NCBI GenBank assembly: GCA_041694275.1
Contig: JASMTQ010000051.1
Coordinates: 1-41,753, forward strand
Direction of reading: 5' to 3'
DNA: 41,753 nucleotides
Origin: M55B118 sp041694275
Lineage (GTDB): Bacteria > Bacillota_I > Bacilli_A > Izemoplasmatales > Izemoplasmataceae
A program made the translations under genes and the position numbers. The notes under the pieces are model-generated. The model did not search any database. It saw nothing but the letters and a program-made list of their open reading frames with translations, and had not been told where the DNA came from. Below are positions 17,622 to 25,599 of this stretch, piece after piece; the stretch's first letter is position 1; each line of letters starts with the position of its first letter.

Positions 17622-18697
17622 CAGCGCTTGACGTAGTTTGCGCGCAGATGATTGATGGTTTCAATGCGTTTCTTGGCGAATATTTTAGCTGCTCGTTGTG
17701 TATGTTCGTTTTCTTTTTCAGCGATATCGAAGATTTCAAGGAGACGGTCATAGATGCGTTCGACTTCCCTGATGGCTTTTTCCTTGATGTAGCCTGAAGG
17801 AGACAATTCGTTGTAGACATTGATAAGCCCACCCGCATTGATAACAAAATCAGGGGCATAAAGAATGTCTCTATCCTTGAGCATTTCACCGTGTTTGTCT
17901 TCATCTTCCAAAATATTGTTGGCGGTTCCCGCAACAATCGGTGCTTTCAATTTCGGAATGGTGTCGTCATTCAGCATGCCGCCAAGGGCGCATGGTGAAA
18001 ATACATCAACATCGAGGCCGTAGATATCGTCTGGTTTGACAAATTCGACTTCAGGGTATTTTTCCTGAACTTTCTTGATGTGATCTTCATTGATTTCTGT
18101 AAAGTATATTTTTTTGGCTTTCGCTTCAAGCAAGTAACCAATCAGGTAATACCCTGTCTGGCCCGCCCCTTGGATCGAGAACGTCTTGCCTTCAACTGAA
18201 TCGTCGCCATATTTTTTCTTGAGTGCTGCGCGTATGCCATGAAACGCTCCAAGTGCTGTGACTGGAGAAGGGTTTCCGCTTTTGCCTTCAAGGCCGACAA
18301 CGTGGTCGGTTTCCATGTGGACATAGTCCATATCCTTTGTAGACGTGTTGACATCTTCAGCGGTGATGTAGCGTCCCTGAAGGGTTTGCACATACCGTCC
18401 GAGTGCTCTGAAATACGCTTCGCTTTTCACTTTGGAAGCATCTCCGAATAGTACGGTTTTTCCCCCACCGAGGTTGAGTCCGGCTGCGGCTGCTTTGTAA
18501 GTCATGCCACGCGCAAGGCGCAGTACGTCAAGTGTCGCTGCCTCTTCATCCTCGTAATTCCATAGCCTGGTGCCACCAAGAGCGGGACCCAGTGTCGTGT
18601 TGTGGATACAGGTAATCCCTTTTAAGCCCGTGGTCTTGTCATAAAAAAACACAAGCTGTTCATACCCGTGCTTTTCCATGTATTCAAATTTCTTCAT
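17621..18697 (-). CDS. Leucine (branched-chain amino acid) dehydrogenase
   Basis: Deaminates leucine, valine or isoleucine to the 2-oxoacid with NAD. The 358 residues match leucine dehydrogenases in length and motifs: GPALGGTRLWNY, then MTYKAAAAGLNLGGGK with Lys68 and Lys80 placed as the substrate and catalytic lysines, a Rossmann fold (SIQGAGQTGYYLIGYLLE) and the conserved ADFVINAGGLINVYNE-like stretch near residue 290. It is the first gene of the operon, behind GGAGG, a strong promoter and a cre-like site. Its product feeds the ferredoxin oxidoreductase encoded downstream. Phenylalanine or valine dehydrogenase activity cannot be excluded. Confidence 0.9.
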   Translation of the reverse strand: MKKFEYMEKHGYEQLVFFYDKTTGLKGITCIHNTTLGPALGGTRLWNYEDEEAATLDVLRLARGMTYKAAAAGLNLGGGKTVLFGDASKVKSEAYFRALGRYVQTLQGRYITAEDVNTSTKDMDYVHMETDHVVGLEGKSGNPSPVTALGAFHGIRAALKKKYGDDSVEGKTFSIQGAGQTGYYLIGYLLEAKAKKIYFTEINEDHIKKVQEKYPEVEFVKPDDIYGLDVDVFSPCALGGMLNDDTIPKLKAPIVAGTANNILEDEDKHGEMLKDRDILYAPDFVINAGGLINVYNELSPSGYIKEKAIREVERIYDRLLEIFDIAEKENEHTQRAAKIFAKKRIETINHLRANYVKR

Positions 18698-18741
18698 AAA
18701 AAAATCCTCCTTGATTTTTGGGATCGGTCAAACGCAATGCA

Positions 18742-18755
18742 TGAAAGCGTTTTTA
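18742..18755 (-). promoter_or_regulatory. cre-like site (catabolite control) ahead of leucine dehydrogenase
   Basis: The plus-strand sequence TGAAAGCGTTTTTA matches 13 of 14 positions of the CcpA-binding consensus TGWAANCGNTNWCA. It lies a few bases downstream of the -10 box, where CcpA binding represses. No CcpA gene is in the window. Confidence 0.55.
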
Positions 18756-18762
18756 CATTGAG

Positions 18763-18791
18763 ATTATAACATTTTTTTAAGATGGTTGCAA
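18763..18791 (-). promoter_or_regulatory. Promoter of the leucine dehydrogenase operon
   Basis: TTGCAA (18786-18791) and a perfect TATAAT (complement of 18763-18768) are 17 bp apart. Transcription would start around 18756, leaving a leader of about 60 bases with the cre-like site near its start. Confidence 0.8.
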
Positions 18792-18832
18792 CGCCTTATC
18801 TTAAACCGTTTTCATAATATTTATAATCAAAG

Positions 18833-18854
18833 AAAAAAGCCCTCGGATGAGGGC
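18833..18854 (-). terminator. Intrinsic terminator of leuS
   Basis: A GCCCTC/GAGGGC stem with a four-base loop is followed on the minus strand by six T, starting about 10 bases after the leuS stop. It separates leuS from the leucine dehydrogenase promoter. Confidence 0.88.
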
Positions 18855-18863
18855 CTTAAAGGG

Positions 18864-21272
18864 TTATTTAGCAACAATGTTTACAAGTTTGTCAGGGATG
18901 ACGATCACTTTGACAATCGATTTTCCCTCGGTGAATTTCTGCACGCGTTCACTCTCTTTGGCAAGCGCTTCAAGGGCATCTTTGGAAGTGTTTTTTTCAA
19001 CTTCGATTTTATCACGAACTTTTCCATTGACCTGAAGCACGATTGTGACGGTGTCTTCTACGAGTTTATCAGGGTCCGCTTTTGGATACTCTGCATGAAC
19101 GAGCGATTTTGTTTCTCCCGTCAAACTGTTCAGTTCTTCTGCGATATGAGGCGCGAATGGGTTAAGGAGCCTTAAGAAGGTGAGGTAGGTATGTTTGCTG
19201 ATGGAGGCCTGTTTGCCTGCTTCGTTCACAAACGTCATCAGTTTTGCGATGGCGGTGTTGAATTTGACGTTCTCAATGTCTTCATCTACAGCCTTGATGG
19301 TTTTGTGAAGTAGGGTGATAAGCGCTTTGTCATCTTTTCTTTCTTCACTCACTTTTTCCTGAAGACGCCATACTTTGTCAAGGAAGCGTCTTGCGCCTTT
19401 GACGCCGTCTTCACTCCAAGGCGTGGCCTGTTCATAGTCACCGATGAAAAGCGTATAAACCCTCAGTGTGTCCGCACCATAGCGATCAATCGTTTCGATC
19501 GGGTCGACCACATTGCCTTTGGATTTGCTCATTTTATCCCCATCAGGACCTAAAATGAGGCCTTGGGCCGTTCTTTTCTTGTAAGGTTCCTTGGTTGGGA
19601 CAACACCGATATCATAGAGGAACTGATGCCAGAACCGTGAATAGATGACGTGGCGCGTGACGTGTTCCATGCCACCGTTGTACCAGTCTACAGGGAGCCA
19701 GTATTTGAGTTTGTGATAGTTCGCGAGTTCTTCTTTGTTGTGAGGGTCGATGTATCTTAGGAAGTACCAGCTTGAGCCCGCCCACTGAGGCATCGTATCC
19801 GTTTCTCTTTTGGCAAGGCCGCCGCACTCAGGGCAGGTGGTATTGACGAAGTCCTTGGCTTTTGAAAGCGGACTTTCACCATCTTCACCCGGTTCGAACT
19901 TCTCAAGATCCGGCAGAGTGATGGGCAGATCCTTTTCATCGACTGGGACCATGCCACACTTCTCACAGTGCACGATTGGAATCGGTTCTCCCCAGTAACG
20001 CTGGCGGTTGAAGGCCCAGTCTTTCATCTTGAAGTTGACGGCTTTTTCTCCCATGCCTTTTTGCATGAGGTGTTCAATCATCGCGTCAATTGCATCCTGC
20101 ACATTCATACCGTTTAGGAAGCCACTGTTCATCATGGTGCCTTCACTTACATCAGTGAAAGCTTCCTGTGAGATGTCGCCACCATCAATAACCTGAACGA
20201 CCGATAGAGCGTGTTTCTTCGCAAATTCGTAGTCGCGATCATCATGCGCAGGCACGGCCATGATCGCACCGGTTCCATAATCCATCATGACGTAATCCGC
20301 CACGAATAGAGGAATGTTTTCTTCGGTGACTGGATTCACGGCACTTAAGCCCTTCACTTCGACACCGGTTTTGTCCTTTTGAAGTTCGGTTCTTTCAAAA
20401 TCCGTTTTCTGAGCCGCTTTTTCACGGTACGCTTCAATCGCGTCAAAGTTCTCAATAGACCCTTTCATTTCATCAAGGAGTGGATGCTCCGGAGCTACAA
20501 CCATGAACGTTGCGCCAAAGAGGGTGTCGGGTCTCGTGGTGAAAACCTTGAGTGGTTCTTTTGCGCCTGGGACGTCGAAAAGAATCTCCGCACCGACGGA
20601 TTTCCCAATCCAGTTTTCCTGTTCACGCTTGATTCTTGGAAGGGTTTCAAGGTCTTTGAGGCCTTCTAGCAATCTATCGGCGTAATCAGTGATTTTGAGA
20701 AACCAGACATCTTTTTCCTTTTGAAGCACTGGTGTCCCGCACCTGTCACATACGCCGCCCTGGCTTTCCTCGTTGGAAAGCACGACCTTGCATGAAGGAC
20801 AGTAGTTCACGTGGGTCTTGTTTCTATAGGCGAGGCCTTTTTTGAACATCTGAAGGAAAATCCACTGGGTCCATTTGTAATAAGCGGGATCCGTGGTGTC
20901 GACCGTGCGGTCGAAATCAAAGCTGAAGCCGGCTCGCTTGAGCTGGTTGGTAAACGTTGCGATGTTTTGATCGGTTACCTTGCGAGGATGCACCTGTTCT
21001 TTCATCGCGTAGTTCTCAGTAGGAAGTCCAAACGCGTCAAACCCGATTGGGAAAAGAACGTTATATCCTTCCATGCGACGCTTTCGAGCCACGATTTCCA
21101 GACTTGTATAGGCTCTGATATGCCCTACGTGCATCCCTGAACCAGAAGGATAGGGAAATTCCACAAGGGCGTAGTATTTAGGTAATTCATTGAAGTCTTC
21201 TGCACTGAAAAGCCCGTTGTCATACCAATGGGCCTGCCATTTTTTCTCAATGGCTTTTGGATTGTATTTCAT
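18864..21272 (-). CDS. leuS: Leucyl-tRNA synthetase
   Basis: Charges tRNA-Leu. The 802 residues carry the class I HIGH-type motif (GSGMHVGHIRAYT, residues 48-51 HVGH) and KMSKS (GPDGDKMSKSKGNVVDP). A zinc-finger-like NYCPSCKVVLSNEESQ, an editing domain with FTTRPDTLFGATFMVVAPEHP and the C-terminal IVLQVNGKVRDKIEV are also present. The ATG has AGGAGG 8 bases upstream and is preceded by a leucine T-box. Length fits bacterial LeuRS. Confidence 0.97.
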   Translation of the reverse strand: MKYNPKAIEKKWQAHWYDNGLFSAEDFNELPKYYALVEFPYPSGSGMHVGHIRAYTSLEIVARKRRMEGYNVLFPIGFDAFGLPTENYAMKEQVHPRKVTDQNIATFTNQLKRAGFSFDFDRTVDTTDPAYYKWTQWIFLQMFKKGLAYRNKTHVNYCPSCKVVLSNEESQGGVCDRCGTPVLQKEKDVWFLKITDYADRLLEGLKDLETLPRIKREQENWIGKSVGAEILFDVPGAKEPLKVFTTRPDTLFGATFMVVAPEHPLLDEMKGSIENFDAIEAYREKAAQKTDFERTELQKDKTGVEVKGLSAVNPVTEENIPLFVADYVMMDYGTGAIMAVPAHDDRDYEFAKKHALSVVQVIDGGDISQEAFTDVSEGTMMNSGFLNGMNVQDAIDAMIEHLMQKGMGEKAVNFKMKDWAFNRQRYWGEPIPIVHCEKCGMVPVDEKDLPITLPDLEKFEPGEDGESPLSKAKDFVNTTCPECGGLAKRETDTMPQWAGSSWYFLRYIDPHNKEELANYHKLKYWLPVDWYNGGMEHVTRHVIYSRFWHQFLYDIGVVPTKEPYKKRTAQGLILGPDGDKMSKSKGNVVDPIETIDRYGADTLRVYTLFIGDYEQATPWSEDGVKGARRFLDKVWRLQEKVSEERKDDKALITLLHKTIKAVDEDIENVKFNTAIAKLMTFVNEAGKQASISKHTYLTFLRLLNPFAPHIAEELNSLTGETKSLVHAEYPKADPDKLVEDTVTIVLQVNGKVRDKIEVEKNTSKDALEALAKESERVQKFTEGKSIVKVIVIPDKLVNIVAK

Positions 21273-21291
21273 GATTAATGCCTCCTATTAT

Positions 21292-21500
21292 TAAAAAAGT
21301 CCCTGCATTAAATGCAAGGACGAAATTTTCCGCGGTACCACCTTGACTGCCACTCAGGCACTCAATCCCTTAACGCGGGGGACGTCACAGGTTTTGCCTG
21401 TGAAATTCATTGGATGAGTTCACGAAGATTCACTCCCGGTTCACAGCCCCACCGGGTCTCTTTGAATGAAACAGTCGCTACTGATTCCAAATCTCTATCT
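21292..21500 (-). ncRNA. Leucine-specific T-box leader of leuS
   Basis: The RNA carries the conserved T-box sequence AAGGTGGTACCGCG (complement of 21331-21344), which pairs with the tRNA acceptor end in the antiterminator. It is followed by a terminator (21293-21321: stem GTCC-TGCAT/ATGCA-GGAC, then six T). In stem I the apical GGTGG-type loop and a GTGAACTCATCC stretch are visible. Read by the usual position, the specifier is CTC (complement of 21416-21418), a leucine codon, which agrees with the gene. Uncharged tRNA-Leu should allow read-through into leuS. Confidence 0.93.
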
Positions 21501-21504
21501 TTAA

Positions 21505-21533
21505 TATTTAAGTATATTTAGTGTATCACACAA
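21505..21533 (-). promoter_or_regulatory. Possible promoter of the leuS T-box transcript
   Basis: TTGTGT (complement of 21528-21533) and TAAATA (complement of 21505-21510) are 17 bp apart and would start transcription just ahead of T-box stem I. Both boxes are imperfect. Confidence 0.45.
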
Positions 21534-21551
21534 TATTTGCAAGTACAAGGT

Positions 21552-22361
21552 TCATCGCTTATAAAGGCGCTTTTGTATCTCGAACGTGAGTTTTGAGGTT
21601 TGACGGAACGCAACAAGCAAAAGCACCAGGAACAAAAACAGATTGAGCTGCCACATGGAATCGAATACGAGCACCACAAATAAAAGCGTGGATGCGTAGG
21701 TCATCATGGTATACATCTGGCGGAACGGTACTTTTTGAAACCGTCTTTGAATAAAGAATGTATTGATCAGCACGAACATGTTGAAAAGCAGAAGCGCAGA
21801 CAGGAAATTCGTGATGATCATCGTGGTGCCCCATAAGGGTTTTGTATCGTTGATGGTCTCATCAACCGTGTTGAATATTGCTTGGAAGAACGCGTCTTCC
21901 TCTTCTTCACTCGGACTTAAATCCAGATTTTGAACATCCGTGTTCAGCGAACTGATGGATATTTCCTGAACCGATACGCCCATCACAACCGCGTGCACGC
22001 TCTCTTCGTGAAGCACAAACGTATAGGTAAGCCCACCATAATCACCAGTATCAAGAGTGTCTGTGGAGTCAATGACGAATTTTGCGCCCTGGCCTTCGTA
22101 AGCCACGTGCTGCACCGCCTCATCACAAGAGAGGCTGGCATCTTCAATCACGCAGGCGCTTTCAGGGGGCGTGTAGTTTTCTTCAATCGTGCGTTTTGTC
22201 TGTCCATCAATGCCGTTGAAGCCAATAAGCATGATGATGGTGCTGGTAGTCATGAGCACTCCAAAGAAAACCATATATAAAAACACCTTGTAAAGGCGGT
22301 CATTTCTGTATTTTATGAGGTCGCCAGGAGCGACGATTGCGGTTTTGACTCTATCAAGCAT
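21552..22361 (-). CDS. DUF1189-like membrane protein
   Basis: The 269-residue protein has an N-terminal cytoplasmic stretch, one membrane segment at about 27-49, a long outside loop (50-175) with two cysteines (Cys70 and Cys79), and three hydrophobic segments in 176-255. The layout and the C-terminal MWQLNLFLFLVLLLVAFRQ stretch resemble DUF1189 proteins of Bacillota, whose function is unknown; some are annotated as maltodextrin-utilisation proteins without proof. AGGTGAT precedes the ATG. It is a single gene divergent from the radical SAM gene. Confidence 0.65.
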   Translation of the reverse strand: MLDRVKTAIVAPGDLIKYRNDRLYKVFLYMVFFGVLMTTSTIIMLIGFNGIDGQTKRTIEENYTPPESACVIEDASLSCDEAVQHVAYEGQGAKFVIDSTDTLDTGDYGGLTYTFVLHEESVHAVVMGVSVQEISISSLNTDVQNLDLSPSEEEEDAFFQAIFNTVDETINDTKPLWGTTMIITNFLSALLLFNMFVLINTFFIQRRFQKVPFRQMYTMMTYASTLLFVVLVFDSMWQLNLFLFLVLLLVAFRQTSKLTFEIQKRLYKR

Positions 22362-22378
22362 AGTATCACCTAGAAAAC

Positions 22379-22384
22379 ATTATA
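22379..22384 (-). promoter_or_regulatory. -10 box ahead of the DUF1189-like gene
   Basis: A perfect TATAAT on the minus strand lies about 18 bp before the gene start. No good -35 box is at the expected distance. The 78-bp region is shared with the divergent radical SAM gene, for which I see no clear promoter. Confidence 0.4.
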
Positions 22385-22439
22385 ACACATCAGTCTCGGT
22401 TTGAAATGAATTATGATAAAATACCAGCGAGGTGGTTTT

Positions 22440-23372
22440 ATGAGTCAAAACAAGTCAGATAAACGCTACTTGACCCTGAGTGACGCATTTAAAAGACGTT
22501 TTGGGAAAAAGGTGTTCAAAGTCCCTCTTGATGGCGGGTTCACCTGTCCCAACAAAGACGGTTCAAAAGGCGTAGGGGGCTGTATTTATTGTTCACCTAG
22601 TGGGAGTGGGGACTTCACCGCAGGCAAGGACGTCGACCTTAAAAGACAGTTTTTTACCATTAAAAGACGCATGGAAAACAAGTGGCCCGGTGCCTACACC
22701 ATGCCCTATTTTCAGGCCAACACGAATACCTACGCACCCGTAGAAACTTTGAAACCCATGTTTGAAGCGGCGCTTGATTTCGATGATTCCGTGGTAGGCA
22801 TCGCGATTGCGACACGGTGCGACGCACTCGGTGAAGATGTTATCGACTTGCTTGATACCATCAATAAAATAAAACCCATCCAGCTTGAAATCGGTCTTCA
22901 GACCATTCACGAAGAAAGCGCGACGTTCATCAACCGAGGTCACACGCTTCAATGTTTCGATGAAGCCGTCAAGGCTCTGAGAAAAAGAAACATCGAAGTG
23001 GTCGTCCATATCATCAATGGACTGCCCGGTGAAACCAAAAAAGACATGCTTGAAACACTCAAGCATTTAAACACGCTCGATATCAACGGGATCAAGATCC
23101 ACATGCTTCATATCATGGAAAAAACAGCCCTCGCAAAAGTATATCGCGAAGAGCCGTTTCACATGCTTACGCTTGAAGAATACGTCGATATCGTGACCAC
23201 CCAGATAGAACACTTGAATCCGGATGTGGTCATCCACAGACTAAGTGGTGACGCACCAAGAGACACACTCATTGCGCCGGAGTGGACTTTGAAGAAATTC
23301 GTTGTCATGAATGAAATCGACAAAATGCTCAGAAAAAAAGACACCCGTCAGGGCATCTATTTCAACAAGTGA
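22440..23372 (+). CDS. TIGR01212 family radical SAM protein (YhcC-like)
   Basis: The 310-residue protein has the spaced cysteine motif of this family, with Cys36 in FTCPNKDG and Cys48/Cys51 in GGCIYCSPSGSG. It also has QANTNTYAPVETLKPMFE, GIAIATRCDAL and VVVHIINGLPGETKKDMLETL typical of an Elp3/MiaB-like radical SAM barrel. Family members bind a [4Fe-4S] cluster and S-adenosylmethionine; the substrate is not established, though tRNA or cell-division roles have been suggested. The ATG at 22440 is chosen for its GAGGTGG site. The last 16 bp overlap the 3' end of citXG on the other strand. Confidence 0.9.
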   Translation: MSQNKSDKRYLTLSDAFKRRFGKKVFKVPLDGGFTCPNKDGSKGVGGCIYCSPSGSGDFTAGKDVDLKRQFFTIKRRMENKWPGAYTMPYFQANTNTYAPVETLKPMFEAALDFDDSVVGIAIATRCDALGEDVIDLLDTINKIKPIQLEIGLQTIHEESATFINRGHTLQCFDEAVKALRKRNIEVVVHIINGLPGETKKDMLETLKHLNTLDINGIKIHMLHIMEKTALAKVYREEPFHMLTLEEYVDIVTTQIEHLNPDVVIHRLSGDAPRDTLIAPEWTLKKFVVMNEIDKMLRKKDTRQGIYFNK

Positions 23373-24598
23373 TCGCTCGCTTCCAAAAAATACACGAGCG
23401 CGAGCAGATCCGCCGCCCCGCCAGGGGAGGCGTGTGAATAGTGTCCAGCAATGTCATCAAGCCCCTTGAATCCTTTATTTTCACAGGACAAGAGGGCTTT
23501 TTTCATGGACGCAATATCAATATCCCGCTTTAAAAGCGTGGTGTCATCGATGCGCGCCATGATGCGCAGAAGTTTTTCAAAGCCGCTTTCATCTTTTTTC
23601 GGATACCATTCGAAGACGCCTGGAAACCCTCGAAGCGCTTCGCCTCTTATTCCTTCGACCCCATGGTTCAAATAGAGCATTTCTCCAGTGGTTAAAGGCG
23701 TTTTAAGGGTTTTGAAGTCCTCTTTCAAAAGAACGGACGCCATGGCTTTAAGCGCGTCTTTGAACGATTCAAACGAGGCCCCGTTTAAGACACAGTCCAT
23801 GAAGACTGGAAGTGTGAGCCCGAAAATAAAGTGGGCGCCTTTGTGGGTATTGACGCCACCGGTGGCTTCAAACATGGCCTTTTCACCTTGAAGGCCGGTT
23901 TTTCTGAGCGTATGGTAGTGCCGGTTCAGATCCATGCCGATGGCCAGGTAATGTCTGAAGTAGGGTTTGAGGGCCTGAATCGAAGAGAGGAAATGTGAGA
24001 TGTTCATATCCTTGTGCAGCTTTGAGCCCGCGGGTCCGACCAGCGAAAAGCAGGGGGACAAATAGAGTTCCTTGAGGAGGGCGTGTTCGCTTTCTTTGGT
24101 GAGGGCGTCCAGCAAAAAGCCTCGGACTTTGGACACTATATGGGCGTTCATTTCTTTTAGGGAGTGGGTCTTTTCACGTGCGCACAGGAACGCGTCCTTG
24201 TCACAGAGAAAACATTTTCGCGGGTTCATTCCAATCTCACTTCTTGAAAAGCCTCTTCCTGCCGTGTAAACATCCAAATCCATGAGCCTTCCAAGCGGGT
24301 GGGTCTTTTCAAGATAGACCATGACTCGCTTGACTTTTTTTACGTCTTCTTCAAGCACGAATATGTGGTAATCTCCATCGGGACTTGGGACCCTTGTATG
24401 AAACCGCGCATCAAAAAGACTTCTTAAAAGGCGCGTCATGATGTTGAGCACCACGCCCGATTCAGCCGTATTTTTTCCAATGCCTGGCATGTTCACTTTC
24501 GCAACCGTGACGACCTTGTCCAGATCAAGGCTCAGATTAACGGCGTGCGAATGCCTTTTCTCCCTCGCTTCAAGCAGGGATTCAATGTCTTTGTTCAC
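23357..24598 (-). CDS. citXG: CitX-CitG fusion: holo-citrate lyase synthase / triphosphoribosyl-dephospho-CoA synthase
   Basis: Two activities for the citrate-lyase-type prosthetic group in one 413-residue chain. Residues 1-150 are CitX, with GRLMDLDVYTAGRGFSR (from residue 103) and the cysteine-rich RKCFLCDKDAFLCAREKTH. Residues about 155-413 are CitG, with LVGPAGSKLHKDMN, ATGGVNTHKGAHFIFGL and HASPGGAADLLAL. CitG makes the precursor from dephospho-CoA and ATP; CitX attaches it to the acyl carrier protein CitD. Such fusions are known in other bacteria. The start codon is GTG at 24598, inside the end of citC (17-bp overlap). It is the last gene of the glutamate fermentation operon. Confidence 0.9.
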   Translation of the reverse strand: MNKDIESLLEAREKRHSHAVNLSLDLDKVVTVAKVNMPGIGKNTAESGVVLNIMTRLLRSLFDARFHTRVPSPDGDYHIFVLEEDVKKVKRVMVYLEKTHPLGRLMDLDVYTAGRGFSRSEIGMNPRKCFLCDKDAFLCAREKTHSLKEMNAHIVSKVRGFLLDALTKESEHALLKELYLSPCFSLVGPAGSKLHKDMNISHFLSSIQALKPYFRHYLAIGMDLNRHYHTLRKTGLQGEKAMFEATGGVNTHKGAHFIFGLTLPVFMDCVLNGASFESFKDALKAMASVLLKEDFKTLKTPLTTGEMLYLNHGVEGIRGEALRGFPGVFEWYPKKDESGFEKLLRIMARIDDTTLLKRDIDIASMKKALLSCENKGFKGLDDIAGHYSHASPGGAADLLALVYFLEASDHLLK

Positions 24599-25595
24599 GG
24601 TGTTTTATTTCCTCTATAATGACCTGACCCTGTGGGCTTTTTAAAAATCTGAGTGTCGCCTCGGGAACGTATTTTTTTACTGCGTCGACGGGTTTTTGTT
24701 TTAAAAGCATTCGTACGGTCGAAGCGCTTATCGGCACGTCACCGATGCTTTTGCGCTTGATGATGTGAAGTTCACCGTTCAAATACTGTTTCATGGTGAG
24801 GTTGTAGGTATTTGTCATGGGGCTGTAGGGTTCTTCACCAACGTAGCGGTCGGTAATGTTGAAAAGTTTCATGTAATATTGCTTGAAGACGAGCACGTCG
24901 ATGAGCGCGTGTTCTTTTTTTATGGTTTTCTCGTGCTTTAAAAAATATTTGGGGAATGTCGCATAGCTCACGAGGTAGTCCCTGGTTGGAAGGACGGTGA
25001 TGCCTTTTTCTTCTCTCAGGCTTTCTTCTATGATTTTGAACCGTGCATCAAACGGAAAGAACGAACGGTCTTCACTCACCACGAATACAAGCAGATGATC
25101 ATGCTTCTTTTTCGCTTCTCTTATGAGATGCATGTGACCGTTCGTGAGCGGGTTGGCATTGATCACGACCGCGCCTTTTGGAGATTTGTCAAGATTGTGT
25201 GCATGTTTGAGTTCTTTAAGGGCGCGGTTGATGTCACCGCCAATTTCCATGAAGGAAAGATTCATGGATTCAACGATTTTTTTGAACCCGAGCGTTTCAA
25301 AAAGATCCACGTGCTCAGGTTGCGTGTAGAGAAAAAGATGGGTGTGTCCACGTTGGTTTAAGCGTTTGATGAGTCTTGTCATGAGTTGGTTCAGATGCCC
25401 CTCACCCTGGTACGCTTCATCAATCGCCACACACTTGACAATGTTTTTGGCTGCGGAAACGGTGGCGACTGTTTTTTCACCGTCTCTCAAGGCAAGCGTC
25501 AGATCGATATCATCTTCGTAAACCAGGTTGAAGTGCTTTAAAAATGCCTTGATGGCGCTTTTTTCTTCTTTTAATAAAATGTCGGTTATTTGCAT
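24582..25595 (-). CDS. citC: [Citrate (pro-3S)-lyase] ligase
   Basis: Acetylates the prosthetic group of the lyase acyl carrier subunit with acetate and ATP, switching the enzyme on. The 337 residues comprise a GNAT-like N-terminal domain (about 1-120, VKCVAIDEAYQGEGHLNQL) and a nucleotidyltransferase domain with the HxGH-type motif VVINANPLTNGHMHLI and the distal ISASTVRMLL. The ATG at 25595 gives the usual short N terminus behind AAAGGA; a longer frame has no ribosome site. It starts 4 bp after citF. Confidence 0.93.
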   Translation of the reverse strand: MQITDILLKEEKSAIKAFLKHFNLVYEDDIDLTLALRDGEKTVATVSAAKNIVKCVAIDEAYQGEGHLNQLMTRLIKRLNQRGHTHLFLYTQPEHVDLFETLGFKKIVESMNLSFMEIGGDINRALKELKHAHNLDKSPKGAVVINANPLTNGHMHLIREAKKKHDHLLVFVVSEDRSFFPFDARFKIIEESLREEKGITVLPTRDYLVSYATFPKYFLKHEKTIKKEHALIDVLVFKQYYMKLFNITDRYVGEEPYSPMTNTYNLTMKQYLNGELHIIKRKSIGDVPISASTVRMLLKQKPVDAVKKYVPEATLRFLKSPQGQVIIEEIKHREQRH

Positions 25596-25599
25596 AGAA

